A stretch of 64,000 nucleotides of DNA from Bacteroides acidifaciens (lineage in GTDB: Bacteria; Bacteroidota; Bacteroidia; Bacteroidales; Bacteroidaceae), in assembly GCF_024623065.1 (NCBI RefSeq), contig NZ_JANJZR010000018.1:1-64000 (forward strand), read 5' to 3'. The notes under the pieces were generated by a model. The model saw nothing but the letters and a program-made list of their open reading frames with translations. It was not told the DNA's origin and made no database searches. Shown here one piece after another: positions 1 to 7,196 of the stretch. Numbering within the stretch: the first letter of the stretch is position 1; each line of letters opens with the position of its first letter. Position numbers and translations under genes: made by a program.

Positions 1-77
1 GGACGCGACAAGAAGAGCCGGGGTAAGTTAAAATATCAGCTATAATATTATGACTGAAGAGAATTTAAACAGGCTCT
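1..77. repeat. 77-bp repeat, inverted copy at 17852-17928
   Basis: These bases are the exact reverse complement of 17852-17928. The inner end is AGAGCCTGTTTAAATT when read from the gene side, a terminus resembling insertion-sequence ends. The copy runs off the left edge, so its full length is unknown. No transposase is visible here, so it is either an insertion-sequence end or a dispersed non-coding repeat. Confidence 0.85.
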
Positions 78-171
78 AAGGCATTTGAATATAGGTTGTA
101 TTGATAAATATTCAGGCACGGAATTATACAAAATCCCGTGCCTGATAGTAGTCATACGAAAGTATCGTTTA

Positions 172-957
172 TTATTTCTTGGCGTAGCTGTCTGCTTTGG
201 CTTTTGTACGTTCGATACGTTTTTGAGTGTCCGGATGTGAAGAGAACATTCTTTGTGCATAGGATGCTTTAGGAGCATCTTTTGCAAGTTCGGCCAGTTT
301 AGTCAAGGCATTTGCCATTGCATACGGGTCGATACCGTTTTTTACACAGAATTCAACACCGTAGTCATCGGCTGCATTTTCTTGCTTTTGTGAGAATTGT
401 GCACCGGCAAGAGCTTCTGCCATGGCTCCCAGTTCAGAGTCTGTCAGTTTGGCCACTTTGTCGTTGGCTGCACCTGCCGCGTTTTTCACTGCTGATCGCA
501 GGTAGGCATTTTTCATAGCGTCTTTGGAATCGGTGTGAACCACGTGACCGATTTCATGACCTACCACTGCCATTACTTCTTCGTCCGTCATAACATCCAT
601 CAGACCGGCACAGATACGTACACTACCGTCACCGCAGGCAAAGGCATTTACGTCTATCACTTCATATACACCGAAGTTCAGTTTCAGTCCGTCCACTTCT
701 TTGATGTGTCCCGTAAGTCTCTCTAACCGTTTGCCATATTCGGTATCAGGTTTTGTCAATGGATTATGGGTATCCATCCATGCCATATATTCCTTACTCA
801 TATTGGCAATGTCCGCATCAGATAACGTAACGGCTGATACCACATCTTTACCTGCTTGTAAAGCTTTTCCTAAATTAATCTTCTTGCCGAATTGTGCAGA
901 AGCTGTCATTCCCATGCCTAACAATATGAAGGCAATCATTACAATTTTTCTTTTCAT
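172..957 (-). CDS. M48-family zinc metalloprotease, secreted or periplasmic
   Basis: A 261-residue protein with an N-terminal signal sequence ending about residue 21 (TASA|QF). It carries the metalloprotease motif HEIGH at residues 134-138 inside the longer block VVGHEIGHV, and a matching downstream Glu ligand at about 193 in ENAADD, as in M48 (Ste24p/LoiP-like) peptidases. The family cleaves misfolded or membrane-associated proteins in the envelope using one zinc. Length fits a soluble M48 peptidase without transmembrane helices. Its start codon overlaps the stop of the short ORF upstream (ATGA), so the two are probably cotranscribed. The true substrate cannot be read from sequence. Confidence 0.9.
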   Translation of the reverse strand: MKRKIVMIAFILLGMGMTASAQFGKKINLGKALQAGKDVVSAVTLSDADIANMSKEYMAWMDTHNPLTKPDTEYGKRLERLTGHIKEVDGLKLNFGVYEVIDVNAFACGDGSVRICAGLMDVMTDEEVMAVVGHEIGHVVHTDSKDAMKNAYLRSAVKNAAGAANDKVAKLTDSELGAMAEALAGAQFSQKQENAADDYGVEFCVKNGIDPYAMANALTKLAELAKDAPKASYAQRMFSSHPDTQKRIERTKAKADSYAKK

Positions 958-1118
958 ATTCTTTTCTGGTTTGATGTTTTATGTATAACGTTAATGAATT
1001 CTAATGGCTGACGGCTGTTTTTCTCAATCGCCGTTCCTTTTATTGGATGTACAGGCTGTGTCTGTAACAGGGAAAGCAGAATGTTAGAAAATAATAGCAA
1101 CGTCAACAGTTTTTTCAT
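954..1118 (-). CDS. short secreted peptide, probable remnant of a CarboxypepD_reg-like protein
   Basis: A 54-residue ORF with a clear signal-like N-terminus (MKKLLTLLLF...) followed by IKGTAIEKNSRQPLEFINV, which resembles the first strand of the carboxypeptidase-regulatory-like domain at the start of Bacteroidales TonB-dependent receptors and surface proteins. It then stops, overlapping the M48 start by ATGA. It is most simply the 5' stump of a larger gene, kept as the translated leader of the metalloprotease operon. The start at 1118 is chosen because a TAnnTTTG box lies about 20 bases upstream. Whether the peptide is functional is unknown. Confidence 0.45.
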   Translation of the reverse strand: MKKLLTLLLFSNILLSLLQTQPVHPIKGTAIEKNSRQPLEFINVIHKTSNQKRI

Positions 1119-1138
1119 GTGATTGCAAATTGTCACCG

Positions 1139-1146
1139 CAAAAGTA
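1139..1146 (-). promoter_or_regulatory. Bacteroidales -7 box for the M48 operon
   Basis: Read on the minus strand this is TACTTTTG, a match to TAnnTTTG, placed about 20 bases before the short ORF at 1118. No convincing TTTG -33 element is seen 19-20 bases upstream. Confidence 0.5.
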
Positions 1147-1266
1147 CAAATAAAGTATTAAATAGTGATACCTTCCGTGAATAAAAATAGAAGCACTTCT
1201 GATTTGGTTCGTTTTACCTATTGATAAAGTTGGTCGGATTTTGTTTCACATTTCATTTTTATATCT

Positions 1267-1274
1267 TATTTTTG
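1267..1274 (+). promoter_or_regulatory. Bacteroidales -7 box for the DUF2007 gene
   Basis: TATTTTTG matches TAnnTTTG 26 bases before the ATG at 1300. A TTTG at 1240-1243 is a possible -33 element, although the 23-base spacing is longer than the usual 19-21. Confidence 0.5.
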
Positions 1275-1299
1275 TGGGACATATTAAACCAGATTCTTT

Positions 1300-1734
1300 A
1301 TGAAGACTGTAAAATTGATTACTTGCAATGATGCGATGAAGGCGCATATCCTTCAAGGCGCATTGGAGAATGAAGGCATTGAATCTATTTTGCACAATGA
1401 GAATTTCTCTACTTTGTATAAAAGTTGCGTGAGTAGTATAGCAGGGGTGGATATATTGGTGGCGGATGAAGATTATGCAAGGGCTGTCCAGGTGTTGAGA
1501 GATAACGAGAGTTGGCCGGAAGAGTTGACGCTTTGTCCGTATTGCGGTTCGTCGGATATTAAGTTCAGATTAAAAAAAGGAAAGAGGCTGCGTGCAATAG
1601 GGGCGGCAATCTTTTCGATGTTGGCGGCAGCCCCTCCTGGAGATAATCATTGGGAGTATACCTGTGTACAGTGCCATAAGACTTTTGAAGTGCCTGTTTC
1701 CAGATTTTCTTCTTCGGAAGAGAAAGAAGAATAA
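1300..1734 (+). CDS. DUF2007-like protein with C-terminal zinc ribbon
   Basis: A 144-residue cytoplasmic protein. The first 70 residues follow the DUF2007 pattern (putative signal-transducing domain) with alternating strands and the core ILVADEDYARAVQVL. The second half holds a paired CPYC (about residues 79-82) and CVQC (about 123-126), a likely zinc ribbon, separated by a basic and a hydrophobic alanine-rich stretch. No enzymatic motif is visible. It is followed 23 bases later by the esterase gene on the same strand, so the two may share a transcript. Function is unknown. Confidence 0.75.
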   Translation: MKTVKLITCNDAMKAHILQGALENEGIESILHNENFSTLYKSCVSSIAGVDILVADEDYARAVQVLRDNESWPEELTLCPYCGSSDIKFRLKKGKRLRAIGAAIFSMLAAAPPGDNHWEYTCVQCHKTFEVPVSRFSSSEEKEE

Positions 1735-1757
1735 CTTTATATAACTATATATACATA

Positions 1758-2576
1758 ATGAATAAAAGAATTTTTTTGTCAGCTTTTTTAATACTGGTAT
1801 TGGCAGCGCCTTCTTTTGCTGCCCGGGTAGATACTTTATTAGTTAATAGTCCTTCCATGAATAAGGATGTGCAGGTGATAGTTGTTACGCCGGATGCTGC
1901 GCTGGGGAAGAAAGCGGTGGCTTGCCCTGTCATCTATCTGTTGCATGGGTATGGCGGGAACGCAAAGACATGGATTGGGGTGAAGCCGAATCTTCCGCAG
2001 ATTGCGGATGAAAAAGGAATTATCTTTGTTTGTCCGGACGGAAAGAATAGCTGGTACTGGGATAGTCCGAAAAATCCGTCTTACCGTTACGAAACTTTTA
2101 TCTCATCGGAACTGGTGAAGTATATTGACGAGCATTACAAGACTGTTGCCGACCGGAAAGGACGTGCCATCACCGGCTTGAGCATGGGAGGACACGGAGC
2201 GATGTGGAATGCTATCCGTCATAAAGATACGTTTGGTGCCGGTGGTAGTACCAGTGGCGGGGTGGATATCCGGCCGTTTCCGTTAAACTGGGAGATGGCG
2301 AAACAGTTGGGCGAATTTGCACATAATAAGAAGGCATGGGACGAACATACTGTCATCAATCAGATTGATAAAATAGAGAACGGGGATTTGGCAATTATTA
2401 TCGACTGTGGTGAATCGGACTTCTTCCTAAATGTGAACAAGGACTTGCACAACCGTCTGCTAGCTAGAAAGATTAATCATGACTTTATTACCCGTCCGGG
2501 TGGACATACCGGAAAATACTGGAAAAACTCTATTGATTACCAGATCCTGTTCTTCGATAAGTTTTTCAGGAAATAA
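1758..2576 (+). CDS. secreted alpha/beta-hydrolase esterase (esterase D-like)
   Basis: A 272-residue protein with a signal peptide (about residues 1-21, ending SFAA). The oxyanion segment HGYGG (63-67) and nucleophile elbow GLSMGG with Ser142 are clear. A candidate acid, Asp221 in GESDFF, and catalytic His250 in RPGGH complete the triad. The layout matches the putative-esterase family that includes tributyrin and feruloyl esterases and S-formylglutathione hydrolase. With a signal peptide in a Bacteroides, it most likely deacylates a dietary or host glycan, or a small ester, in the periplasm. No carbohydrate-binding domain or susCD neighbours are present to fix the substrate. Confidence 0.85.
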   Translation: MNKRIFLSAFLILVLAAPSFAARVDTLLVNSPSMNKDVQVIVVTPDAALGKKAVACPVIYLLHGYGGNAKTWIGVKPNLPQIADEKGIIFVCPDGKNSWYWDSPKNPSYRYETFISSELVKYIDEHYKTVADRKGRAITGLSMGGHGAMWNAIRHKDTFGAGGSTSGGVDIRPFPLNWEMAKQLGEFAHNKKAWDEHTVINQIDKIENGDLAIIIDCGESDFFLNVNKDLHNRLLARKINHDFITRPGGHTGKYWKNSIDYQILFFDKFFRK

Positions 2577-2626
2577 AGTGGGGAATACTTGACTTTGGCT
2601 TTTTTGATGTCGTATCTTTGGACACG

Positions 2627-2692
2627 TAATCATTAAATAGATTGAGGTTAAACTATGATAGAAGGAGAAAGTGGGAGCTTTCTCCTTTTTTG
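2627..2692 (+). ncRNA. candidate small RNA with promoter and terminator
   Basis: A TATCTTTG -7 box (2613-2620), with TTTG at 2594-2597 at a short 15-base spacing, precedes this segment. It ends in a strong intrinsic terminator: the 9-bp stem AGGAGAAAG/CTTTCTCCT at 2663-2671 and 2678-2686 with a run of T after it. The transcript would be about 65 bases. A short ORF starting at 2655 reads through the hairpin and is not convincing. The rest of the gap to 2835 shows nothing recognisable. Confidence 0.4.
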
Positions 2693-2835
2693 TTGTAGGC
2701 CAAAGGAACGGAGAGCTTTCTCCCAGTTCATAAAGGGGATAATCCCAGGGATAAAGAGGTGTTAGCTGCCGGATAACAGTAAATCGAACGGCGTAATACT
2801 TATCTTTTATATTATATTTGAGGATACGTTATTTA

Positions 2836-4284
2836 TTATTTGATTCTCAGTCCGGTTCCACCCGTAAACCGTCTGCTTGCCGGACTGCTGACACTCTTCT
2901 CTATCTTGAATTGTGCTTTTGATTTGTCTTTCTCTTTCTCTTCTTGCGGTGGATAAGTACCTTCGATAACTCCAATTGCCACTTTCAATAGTCTTTCATT
3001 GGGGTCACCAAATGGCAGGTATTCACTATAATTGGTAACTCCGTCAATGCTTGTCTCGCTGACTTTTAGCTTGTCGTTAGGTATGATAGCTCCCCAATTG
3101 TCGTGAGTGGAATTATAAACCGTGCAGACTACCGGATTCACAGACCATCGGAATTCTTCATTGATGAACTGTTCCGTTGCCACAGTTTGCCCTTTGGTGG
3201 AACTACCGATAGTTGCAATAGGATAACTGTCTTTCAGGAAAAGACTTCTGATTAGCATTTCCGGTGCTCCGGCAGTTGTTGAACTGGTGATGGCATATAG
3301 GCTGGACTGATTTAAATTAACGCCGGTTTTCAATACGTCGGGGTTAAAGTTAATAGTGACATCTTTATCCCTGTTTTTATCATTGTATTCCAGATAAGCC
3401 ATAGGCTCGTTTAATCGGGCGCTTGAAGTTAGGATTGTGCCTAAGAGTTGGACACAATCCAATGAGCCGCCGGCGTTGTAGCGTAAATCAAGTATAACGT
3501 GCTTCACACCTGCTGCTTGGAATTCTTGTGAAACCCGACGCAGTTCGTCATTGTACTTTTCCGGTTCGGCTTTTGTTCCGGCAGTGAAGCTGTTGTACAT
3601 GAGATAGCCCACTTTGATATCCCTACCATTTTCTTTTACTGGCAGAATCTCATATTTATGTACCGGATTATCTTCTACAACTCGTGCAGCCGGTAAATCC
3701 AGTGTTCTGTCATCCGGCACCACTTTATATTCATATTTCGTTTCTTCACTTTCTTCTACCTCTTCCGTTTCAACAGGAACTTTCTTCCATATTCCCATCA
3801 CCAAATCCCGGGCTTCTGTCCCTTGCAGCAATTGGGTCTCATATTTCTTGCTGATATAAGAAGTGTCTACTTTCATAATCCAGTCGCCACGTACTAGTCC
3901 GGCTTGTGCTGCTGGTGAACCGGGAATTACATAAGTAATCAACGCATTGTAAGCCGTATCAATGTCCGCGCTCCTAACAAGTGAATAATCAAAGCCATAC
4001 GTAGGCAATGGAGTCTCCATCACGGAATCCACGAATGAATAACTGTCGTTTTTTGATTTTACATTAGACAGGAATGTGGCGGGCTCCTGAAACAGGTTCA
4101 TATCGTCATAAGAAGGCAGGTCTTGATACCACAGATAATTCTGTTGCATGATGTCGTACATCCATGTATCCAGTGCAGTCATGTGGGCATACTCCGGCCA
4201 ACGGTCGACACCGCAGGAGAAAAAGCCGCTGATAAATACGATAACCAGGGCAGGTATGAGGATTATCTTTCTTAATTTTGCCAT
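2836..4284 (-). CDS. S41-like peptidase lipoprotein with PDZ domain
   Basis: A 482-residue protein when started at the ATG at 4284, which sits after a TACATTTG box and directly before a lipoprotein signal ending in FFSC. A tail-specific-protease-like N-terminal segment (WMYDIMQQNYLWYQD) is followed by a PDZ domain (VIPGSPAAQAGLVRGDWIMKV) and the S41 peptidase fold (LDLRYNAGGSLD). The usual active-site serine segment (SASASE-like) is here TTAGAPE and the usual lysine segment reads STKGQT, so the catalytic Ser/Lys pair cannot be placed in its canonical positions. It may be a catalytically altered, binding-only member. It probably acts at the outer or inner membrane facing the periplasm. Confidence 0.8.
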   Translation of the reverse strand: MAKLRKIILIPALVIVFISGFFSCGVDRWPEYAHMTALDTWMYDIMQQNYLWYQDLPSYDDMNLFQEPATFLSNVKSKNDSYSFVDSVMETPLPTYGFDYSLVRSADIDTAYNALITYVIPGSPAAQAGLVRGDWIMKVDTSYISKKYETQLLQGTEARDLVMGIWKKVPVETEEVEESEETKYEYKVVPDDRTLDLPAARVVEDNPVHKYEILPVKENGRDIKVGYLMYNSFTAGTKAEPEKYNDELRRVSQEFQAAGVKHVILDLRYNAGGSLDCVQLLGTILTSSARLNEPMAYLEYNDKNRDKDVTINFNPDVLKTGVNLNQSSLYAITSSTTAGAPEMLIRSLFLKDSYPIATIGSSTKGQTVATEQFINEEFRWSVNPVVCTVYNSTHDNWGAIIPNDKLKVSETSIDGVTNYSEYLPFGDPNERLLKVAIGVIEGTYPPQEEKEKDKSKAQFKIEKSVSSPASRRFTGGTGLRIK

Positions 4285-4305
4285 CATAAAAAGCTTTTCA
4301 CTGTG

Positions 4306-4313
4306 CAAATGTA
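4306..4313 (-). promoter_or_regulatory. Bacteroidales -7 box for the S41-like gene
   Basis: Minus-strand TACATTTG, 21 bases before the ATG at 4284. It makes the more upstream ATG at 4308 unlikely as the start. Confidence 0.5.
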
Positions 4314-4369
4314 GGAAATACTTTGCTTATCTACCACATTTATGGTATAAAAATGCCTTTAATGTGTGA

Positions 4370-4400
4370 TTGGCCGTTAGAGAATTCGGCCTTATCTTTG
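4370..4400 (+). promoter_or_regulatory. Bacteroidales promoter for mnmA
   Basis: TTGG at 4370-4373, a 19-base spacer and TATCTTTG at 4393-4400. Transcription should begin near 4407, giving an approximately 80-base leader before the mnmA ATG. Confidence 0.55.
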
Positions 4401-4485
4401 TAACGTTGAAGCTTTCAATAAGCCTTGGTTATTATTAGGTCTTTAATTGTTATAGAGTAGGTTATTAATAGATGGATTATTTTTC

Positions 4486-5553
4486 ATGGATATAGCTGCA
4501 TTATTATCAGGGGGTGTCGACAGTTCGGTTGTCGTGCATCTCCTTTGCGAACAGGGATACAAGCCAACCCTTTTCTATATTAAGATTGGCATGGACGGAG
4601 CGGAATATATGGACTGCTCGGCAGAAGAAGATATTGAATTGTCTGCTGCTACTGCCCGAAAGTACGGTTTGTCTCTGGAAGTGGTGGATTTGCACCGCGA
4701 ATATTGGGACAAGGTGGCGGCATATGCTATTGACAAGATTAAGAAAGGGCTGACGCCGAACCCCGATGTAATGTGTAATAAACTTATCAAATTCGGCTGC
4801 TTTGAACAGCGTGTCGGGAAAGATTTTGATTTTACAGCAACCGGTCATTACGCTACCATCTTGCAACGTAATGGTAAAACTTGGTTGGGCACGGCAAAAG
4901 ATCCCGTGAAAGATCAGACAGATTTTCTCGCTCAGATTGATTATCTGCAAGTTTCCAAACTCATGTTTCCCATTGGAGGGTTGATGAAGCACGAAGTGCG
5001 TGAAATAGCGCTAAGTGCAGGCCTGCCGAGTGCCCGCAGAAAAGATAGTCAGGGTATTTGTTTTCTCGGAAAGATAAATTATAATGATTTTGTCCGCCGT
5101 TTTCTTGGAGAAAAGGAAGGGGCGATAATTGAACTTGAAACCGGAAAGAAACTGGGTACGCATCGCGGCTATTGGTTCCATACCATCGGACAGCGGAAGG
5201 GACTTGGGTTGAGTGGCGGCCCCTGGTTTGTGATAAAGAAAGATATTCAGGAAAATATTATTTATGTATCCCACGGTTATGGCGTGGAAACGCAATATGG
5301 TAATGAGTTCCGAATCAACGACTTTCATTTTATTACGGACAACCCGTGGACAGAACTGAATAAGGAATTGGACATAACCTTTAAAATCCGCCATACTCCC
5401 GAATTTACCAAAGGTAAACTGGTGCAGGAAGGAGAAAACCGATTTCGCATCTTGTCTTCTGAAAAGTTACAGGGCATTGCTCCGGGACAGTTCGGAGTTG
5501 TTTACGATAAGGCTGCGCAGGTTTGCGTAGGGAGTGGGGAAATCTTCTGTTAA
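4486..5553 (+). CDS. mnmA: tRNA-specific 2-thiouridylase MnmA
   Basis: A 355-residue ATP-pyrophosphatase that thiolates uridine 34 of tRNA-Lys, -Glu and -Gln. The PP-loop SGGVDSS is at residues 8-14. The two catalytic cysteines are Cys97 in NPDVMCN and Cys192 in SQGICFLG. The central tRNA-binding GHYA/DQTDFL region and the C-terminal beta-barrel ([19 protein letters not shown]) are all present, and length matches the family. The gene stands alone between divergent neighbours with its own promoter. No defect is seen. Confidence 0.95.
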   Translation: MDIAALLSGGVDSSVVVHLLCEQGYKPTLFYIKIGMDGAEYMDCSAEEDIELSAATARKYGLSLEVVDLHREYWDKVAAYAIDKIKKGLTPNPDVMCNKLIKFGCFEQRVGKDFDFTATGHYATILQRNGKTWLGTAKDPVKDQTDFLAQIDYLQVSKLMFPIGGLMKHEVREIALSAGLPSARRKDSQGICFLGKINYNDFVRRFLGEKEGAIIELETGKKLGTHRGYWFHTIGQRKGLGLSGGPWFVIKKDIQENIIYVSHGYGVETQYGNEFRINDFHFITDNPWTELNKELDITFKIRHTPEFTKGKLVQEGENRFRILSSEKLQGIAPGQFGVVYDKAAQVCVGSGEIFC

Positions 5554-5587
5554 ATAGTGCTGGGATAATGAATGTCGGATAATGCTC

Positions 5588-6247
5588 TCAAATATAATAT
5601 TCCGCCAAATCCACAATTCCCGCCCGCATCGCATACTTGGTAGCTTCATGCACATTGTTCACCCCCAACTTACGAAAGATATTCTTGCGATGGCTATTAA
5701 TCGTATGAAAACTGAGATTCTTCTCTGCCGCAATCTCTTTGGTTGTTTTTCCTAACGTAATTTCTTTTAGGATATTCTTCTCTGTTTGCGTCAGTAAATG
5801 GTCGTCCACTACTGATGAAGCTACCGGAGAAGCATGTCCCGAAAGCAACAGATTGCTGACGTGATTGCATATATACCGTTGTTTGCGGGTAGCGCATTGT
5901 ATGGAAGTCATGATTTCCTCTTTGGAGTTATCCTTCATCACCACTCCGAAAGCCGTGCTGCTGAATAGCACCTGTCGGAGAAAGCTAAGGCTAAGCTCGT
6001 CAGAGAATAGAATCCAGTCGGCTTCTTTGAATCGTTCTTGCAGGACGACGAGTTCATCTGCTCCGGCAAAATCGAATAGGGTATAATCCAAGATAATCAC
6101 CGCTTGGGGATACAATCGTAGCTGCTGAATCAGCTCCGCCTTGTTCTCAGCTTCTAAAAGGAGGGCCACTTCCTTTTGCTTACTTAGCAGGAACATCATT
6201 CCTGCCTTGCTGATATCTTGGTTGTCTGCGATGATGAATTCTCTCAT
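5588..6247 (-). CDS. LuxR/NarL-type response regulator
   Basis: A 219-residue two-domain regulator. The N-terminal receiver-like domain has the presumed phosphoacceptor Asp54 in IILDYTLFD. The acidic pocket near the N-terminus is reduced to ADNQD, so phosphorylation is plausible but not certain. Residues about 151-210 form a LuxR-type helix-turn-helix (LTQTEKNILKEITLGKTTKEIA...). No histidine kinase is adjacent. A terminator of the upstream gene overlaps its promoter box. Targets are unknown. Confidence 0.85.
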   Translation of the reverse strand: MREFIIADNQDISKAGMMFLLSKQKEVALLLEAENKAELIQQLRLYPQAVIILDYTLFDFAGADELVVLQERFKEADWILFSDELSLSFLRQVLFSSTAFGVVMKDNSKEEIMTSIQCATRKQRYICNHVSNLLLSGHASPVASSVVDDHLLTQTEKNILKEITLGKTTKEIAAEKNLSFHTINSHRKNIFRKLGVNNVHEATKYAMRAGIVDLAEYYI

Positions 6248-6270
6248 AATTAAAGAACGGATAAATAAAA

Positions 6271-6316
6271 AACTCCGTTACAAATGTACGCATTTTGCGC
6301 GATTTGTAGCGGAGTT
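6271..6316 (-). terminator. terminator of the DUF4251 gene overlapping the luxR promoter
   Basis: Arms 6271-6285 and 6302-6316 pair over 15 bp with one mismatch, and the minus-strand 3' side continues into TTTTTATTT. The minus-strand box TACATTTG (6281-6288), a TAnnTTTG match for the LuxR gene at 6247, lies within the hairpin. Termination and initiation signals therefore overlap. Confidence 0.65.
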
Positions 6317-6339
6317 GTGATAAGATTCTTGTGTCCGGA

Positions 6340-6930
6340 TTACCAGGAACGTCCTTTGAAGATGTTGGACTGGTCGAGCGGGACGATATTTCCGTTCAGT
6401 GTCAGATTGTTGCTGTTGAAGTTCGGGCTGATAGTAACTGAAGCGTTATTACTTCCATTGCTCATAGTGATAAATACCTGGGCGGAGATACCGATACCCT
6501 GAACGCTGAAAGAACAGTTCACGTTGCCTTTCTTGTCGACATTCATTTTCATGTCCGAAGAGTTACCGTCTACCGTGATACCACCGATTCCGTTAGGGCC
6601 GGGATAAGGAGTGTTGAAAGCGGTCTGTACTGTGGATCTGTTGCCGTTCATCAGAACGAAGTTAGTGTTTGAAGTAACAAACGCGCTCATGCCGTTGCGG
6701 AAGATAACCTGATTGGCTTCCAGAACGAACTGTTTGTTCTTCAAAGCCTGTACGGCTTGTTGGTAAGCTGCCATGTCCTGTACTTGTTCTTCTGCACGGA
6801 GTTTAGCTCTTTCCGCATCTCTTTGAGCTTTTCTGTCTGCGCGGCGTGCTGCTGCGTTACTCTCTTGTGCATACATCATAGTGCTTGCACTTACGAATAC
6901 TAATGCTAATAATGCAATAAACTTTTTCAT
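6340..6930 (-). CDS. DUF4251 family secreted protein
   Basis: A 196-residue protein with a signal peptide (about residues 1-21, ending MMYAQ), an Ala/Arg/Lys-rich charged helix (about 25-60) and a beta-rich C-terminal domain typical of DUF4251, a Bacteroidales-specific family of unknown function. The pattern of a repeated-strand core (GIGGITVDGNSSDMKMNVDKKG) suggests a small periplasmic or outer-membrane-associated barrel. No catalytic motif is seen. It is transcribed alone with its own terminator. Confidence 0.8.
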   Translation of the reverse strand: MKKFIALLALVFVSASTMMYAQESNAAARRADRKAQRDAERAKLRAEEQVQDMAAYQQAVQALKNKQFVLEANQVIFRNGMSAFVTSNTNFVLMNGNRSTVQTAFNTPYPGPNGIGGITVDGNSSDMKMNVDKKGNVNCSFSVQGIGISAQVFITMSNGSNNASVTISPNFNSNNLTLNGNIVPLDQSNIFKGRSW

Positions 6931-6997
6931 AACTTTTTTTTGTTTAGGTTTAATACGTTGTCCGTTTATTGCAAAAACAAAGTCTATGCCAGATTGT

Positions 6998-7147
6998 TCA
7001 CAAGCGTCGCGCGATTTTGTATCCGATAGCTGCGACGATGATACTCATTAAAGGGCTGATAATGTTGAAAAAACAATAGGAAAGATGCACAAGCGTCGGT
7101 ACACTTGGGATTGTGGTCTGAGTCATTCCGCAGGTGTTCCAAGGCAT
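6998..7147 (-). CDS. small membrane protein
   Basis: A 49-residue ORF, or 57 residues if started at 7171, with one hydrophobic segment (FFNIISPLMSIIVAAIGYKI) and a basic C-terminus (ARRL). A TATCTTTG box on the minus strand at 7183-7176 would place the transcript start near 7170, which favours the ATG at 7147. It lies directly after pbpC on the same strand. I do not recognise the family. The gene is supported by its promoter and its membrane-protein composition only. Confidence 0.45.
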   Translation of the reverse strand: MPWNTCGMTQTTIPSVPTLVHLSYCFFNIISPLMSIIVAAIGYKIARRL

Positions 7148-7175
7148 GTTTTCTTTTAATGGCTGTTTCATGGCG

Positions 7176-7183
7176 CAAAGATA
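7176..7183 (-). promoter_or_regulatory. Bacteroidales -7 box for the small membrane protein
   Basis: Minus-strand TATCTTTG with an ATTG about 18 bases upstream (7205-7202), just inside the pbpC 3' end. Confidence 0.45.
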
Positions 7184-7196
7184 GTAAAATTGATGC

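Noticed and set aside
48..287. ORF of 79 codons on the minus strand at the left edge
   Set aside because: It overlaps the real metalloprotease gene and the 77-bp repeat, has no promoter or family pattern, and has poor composition.
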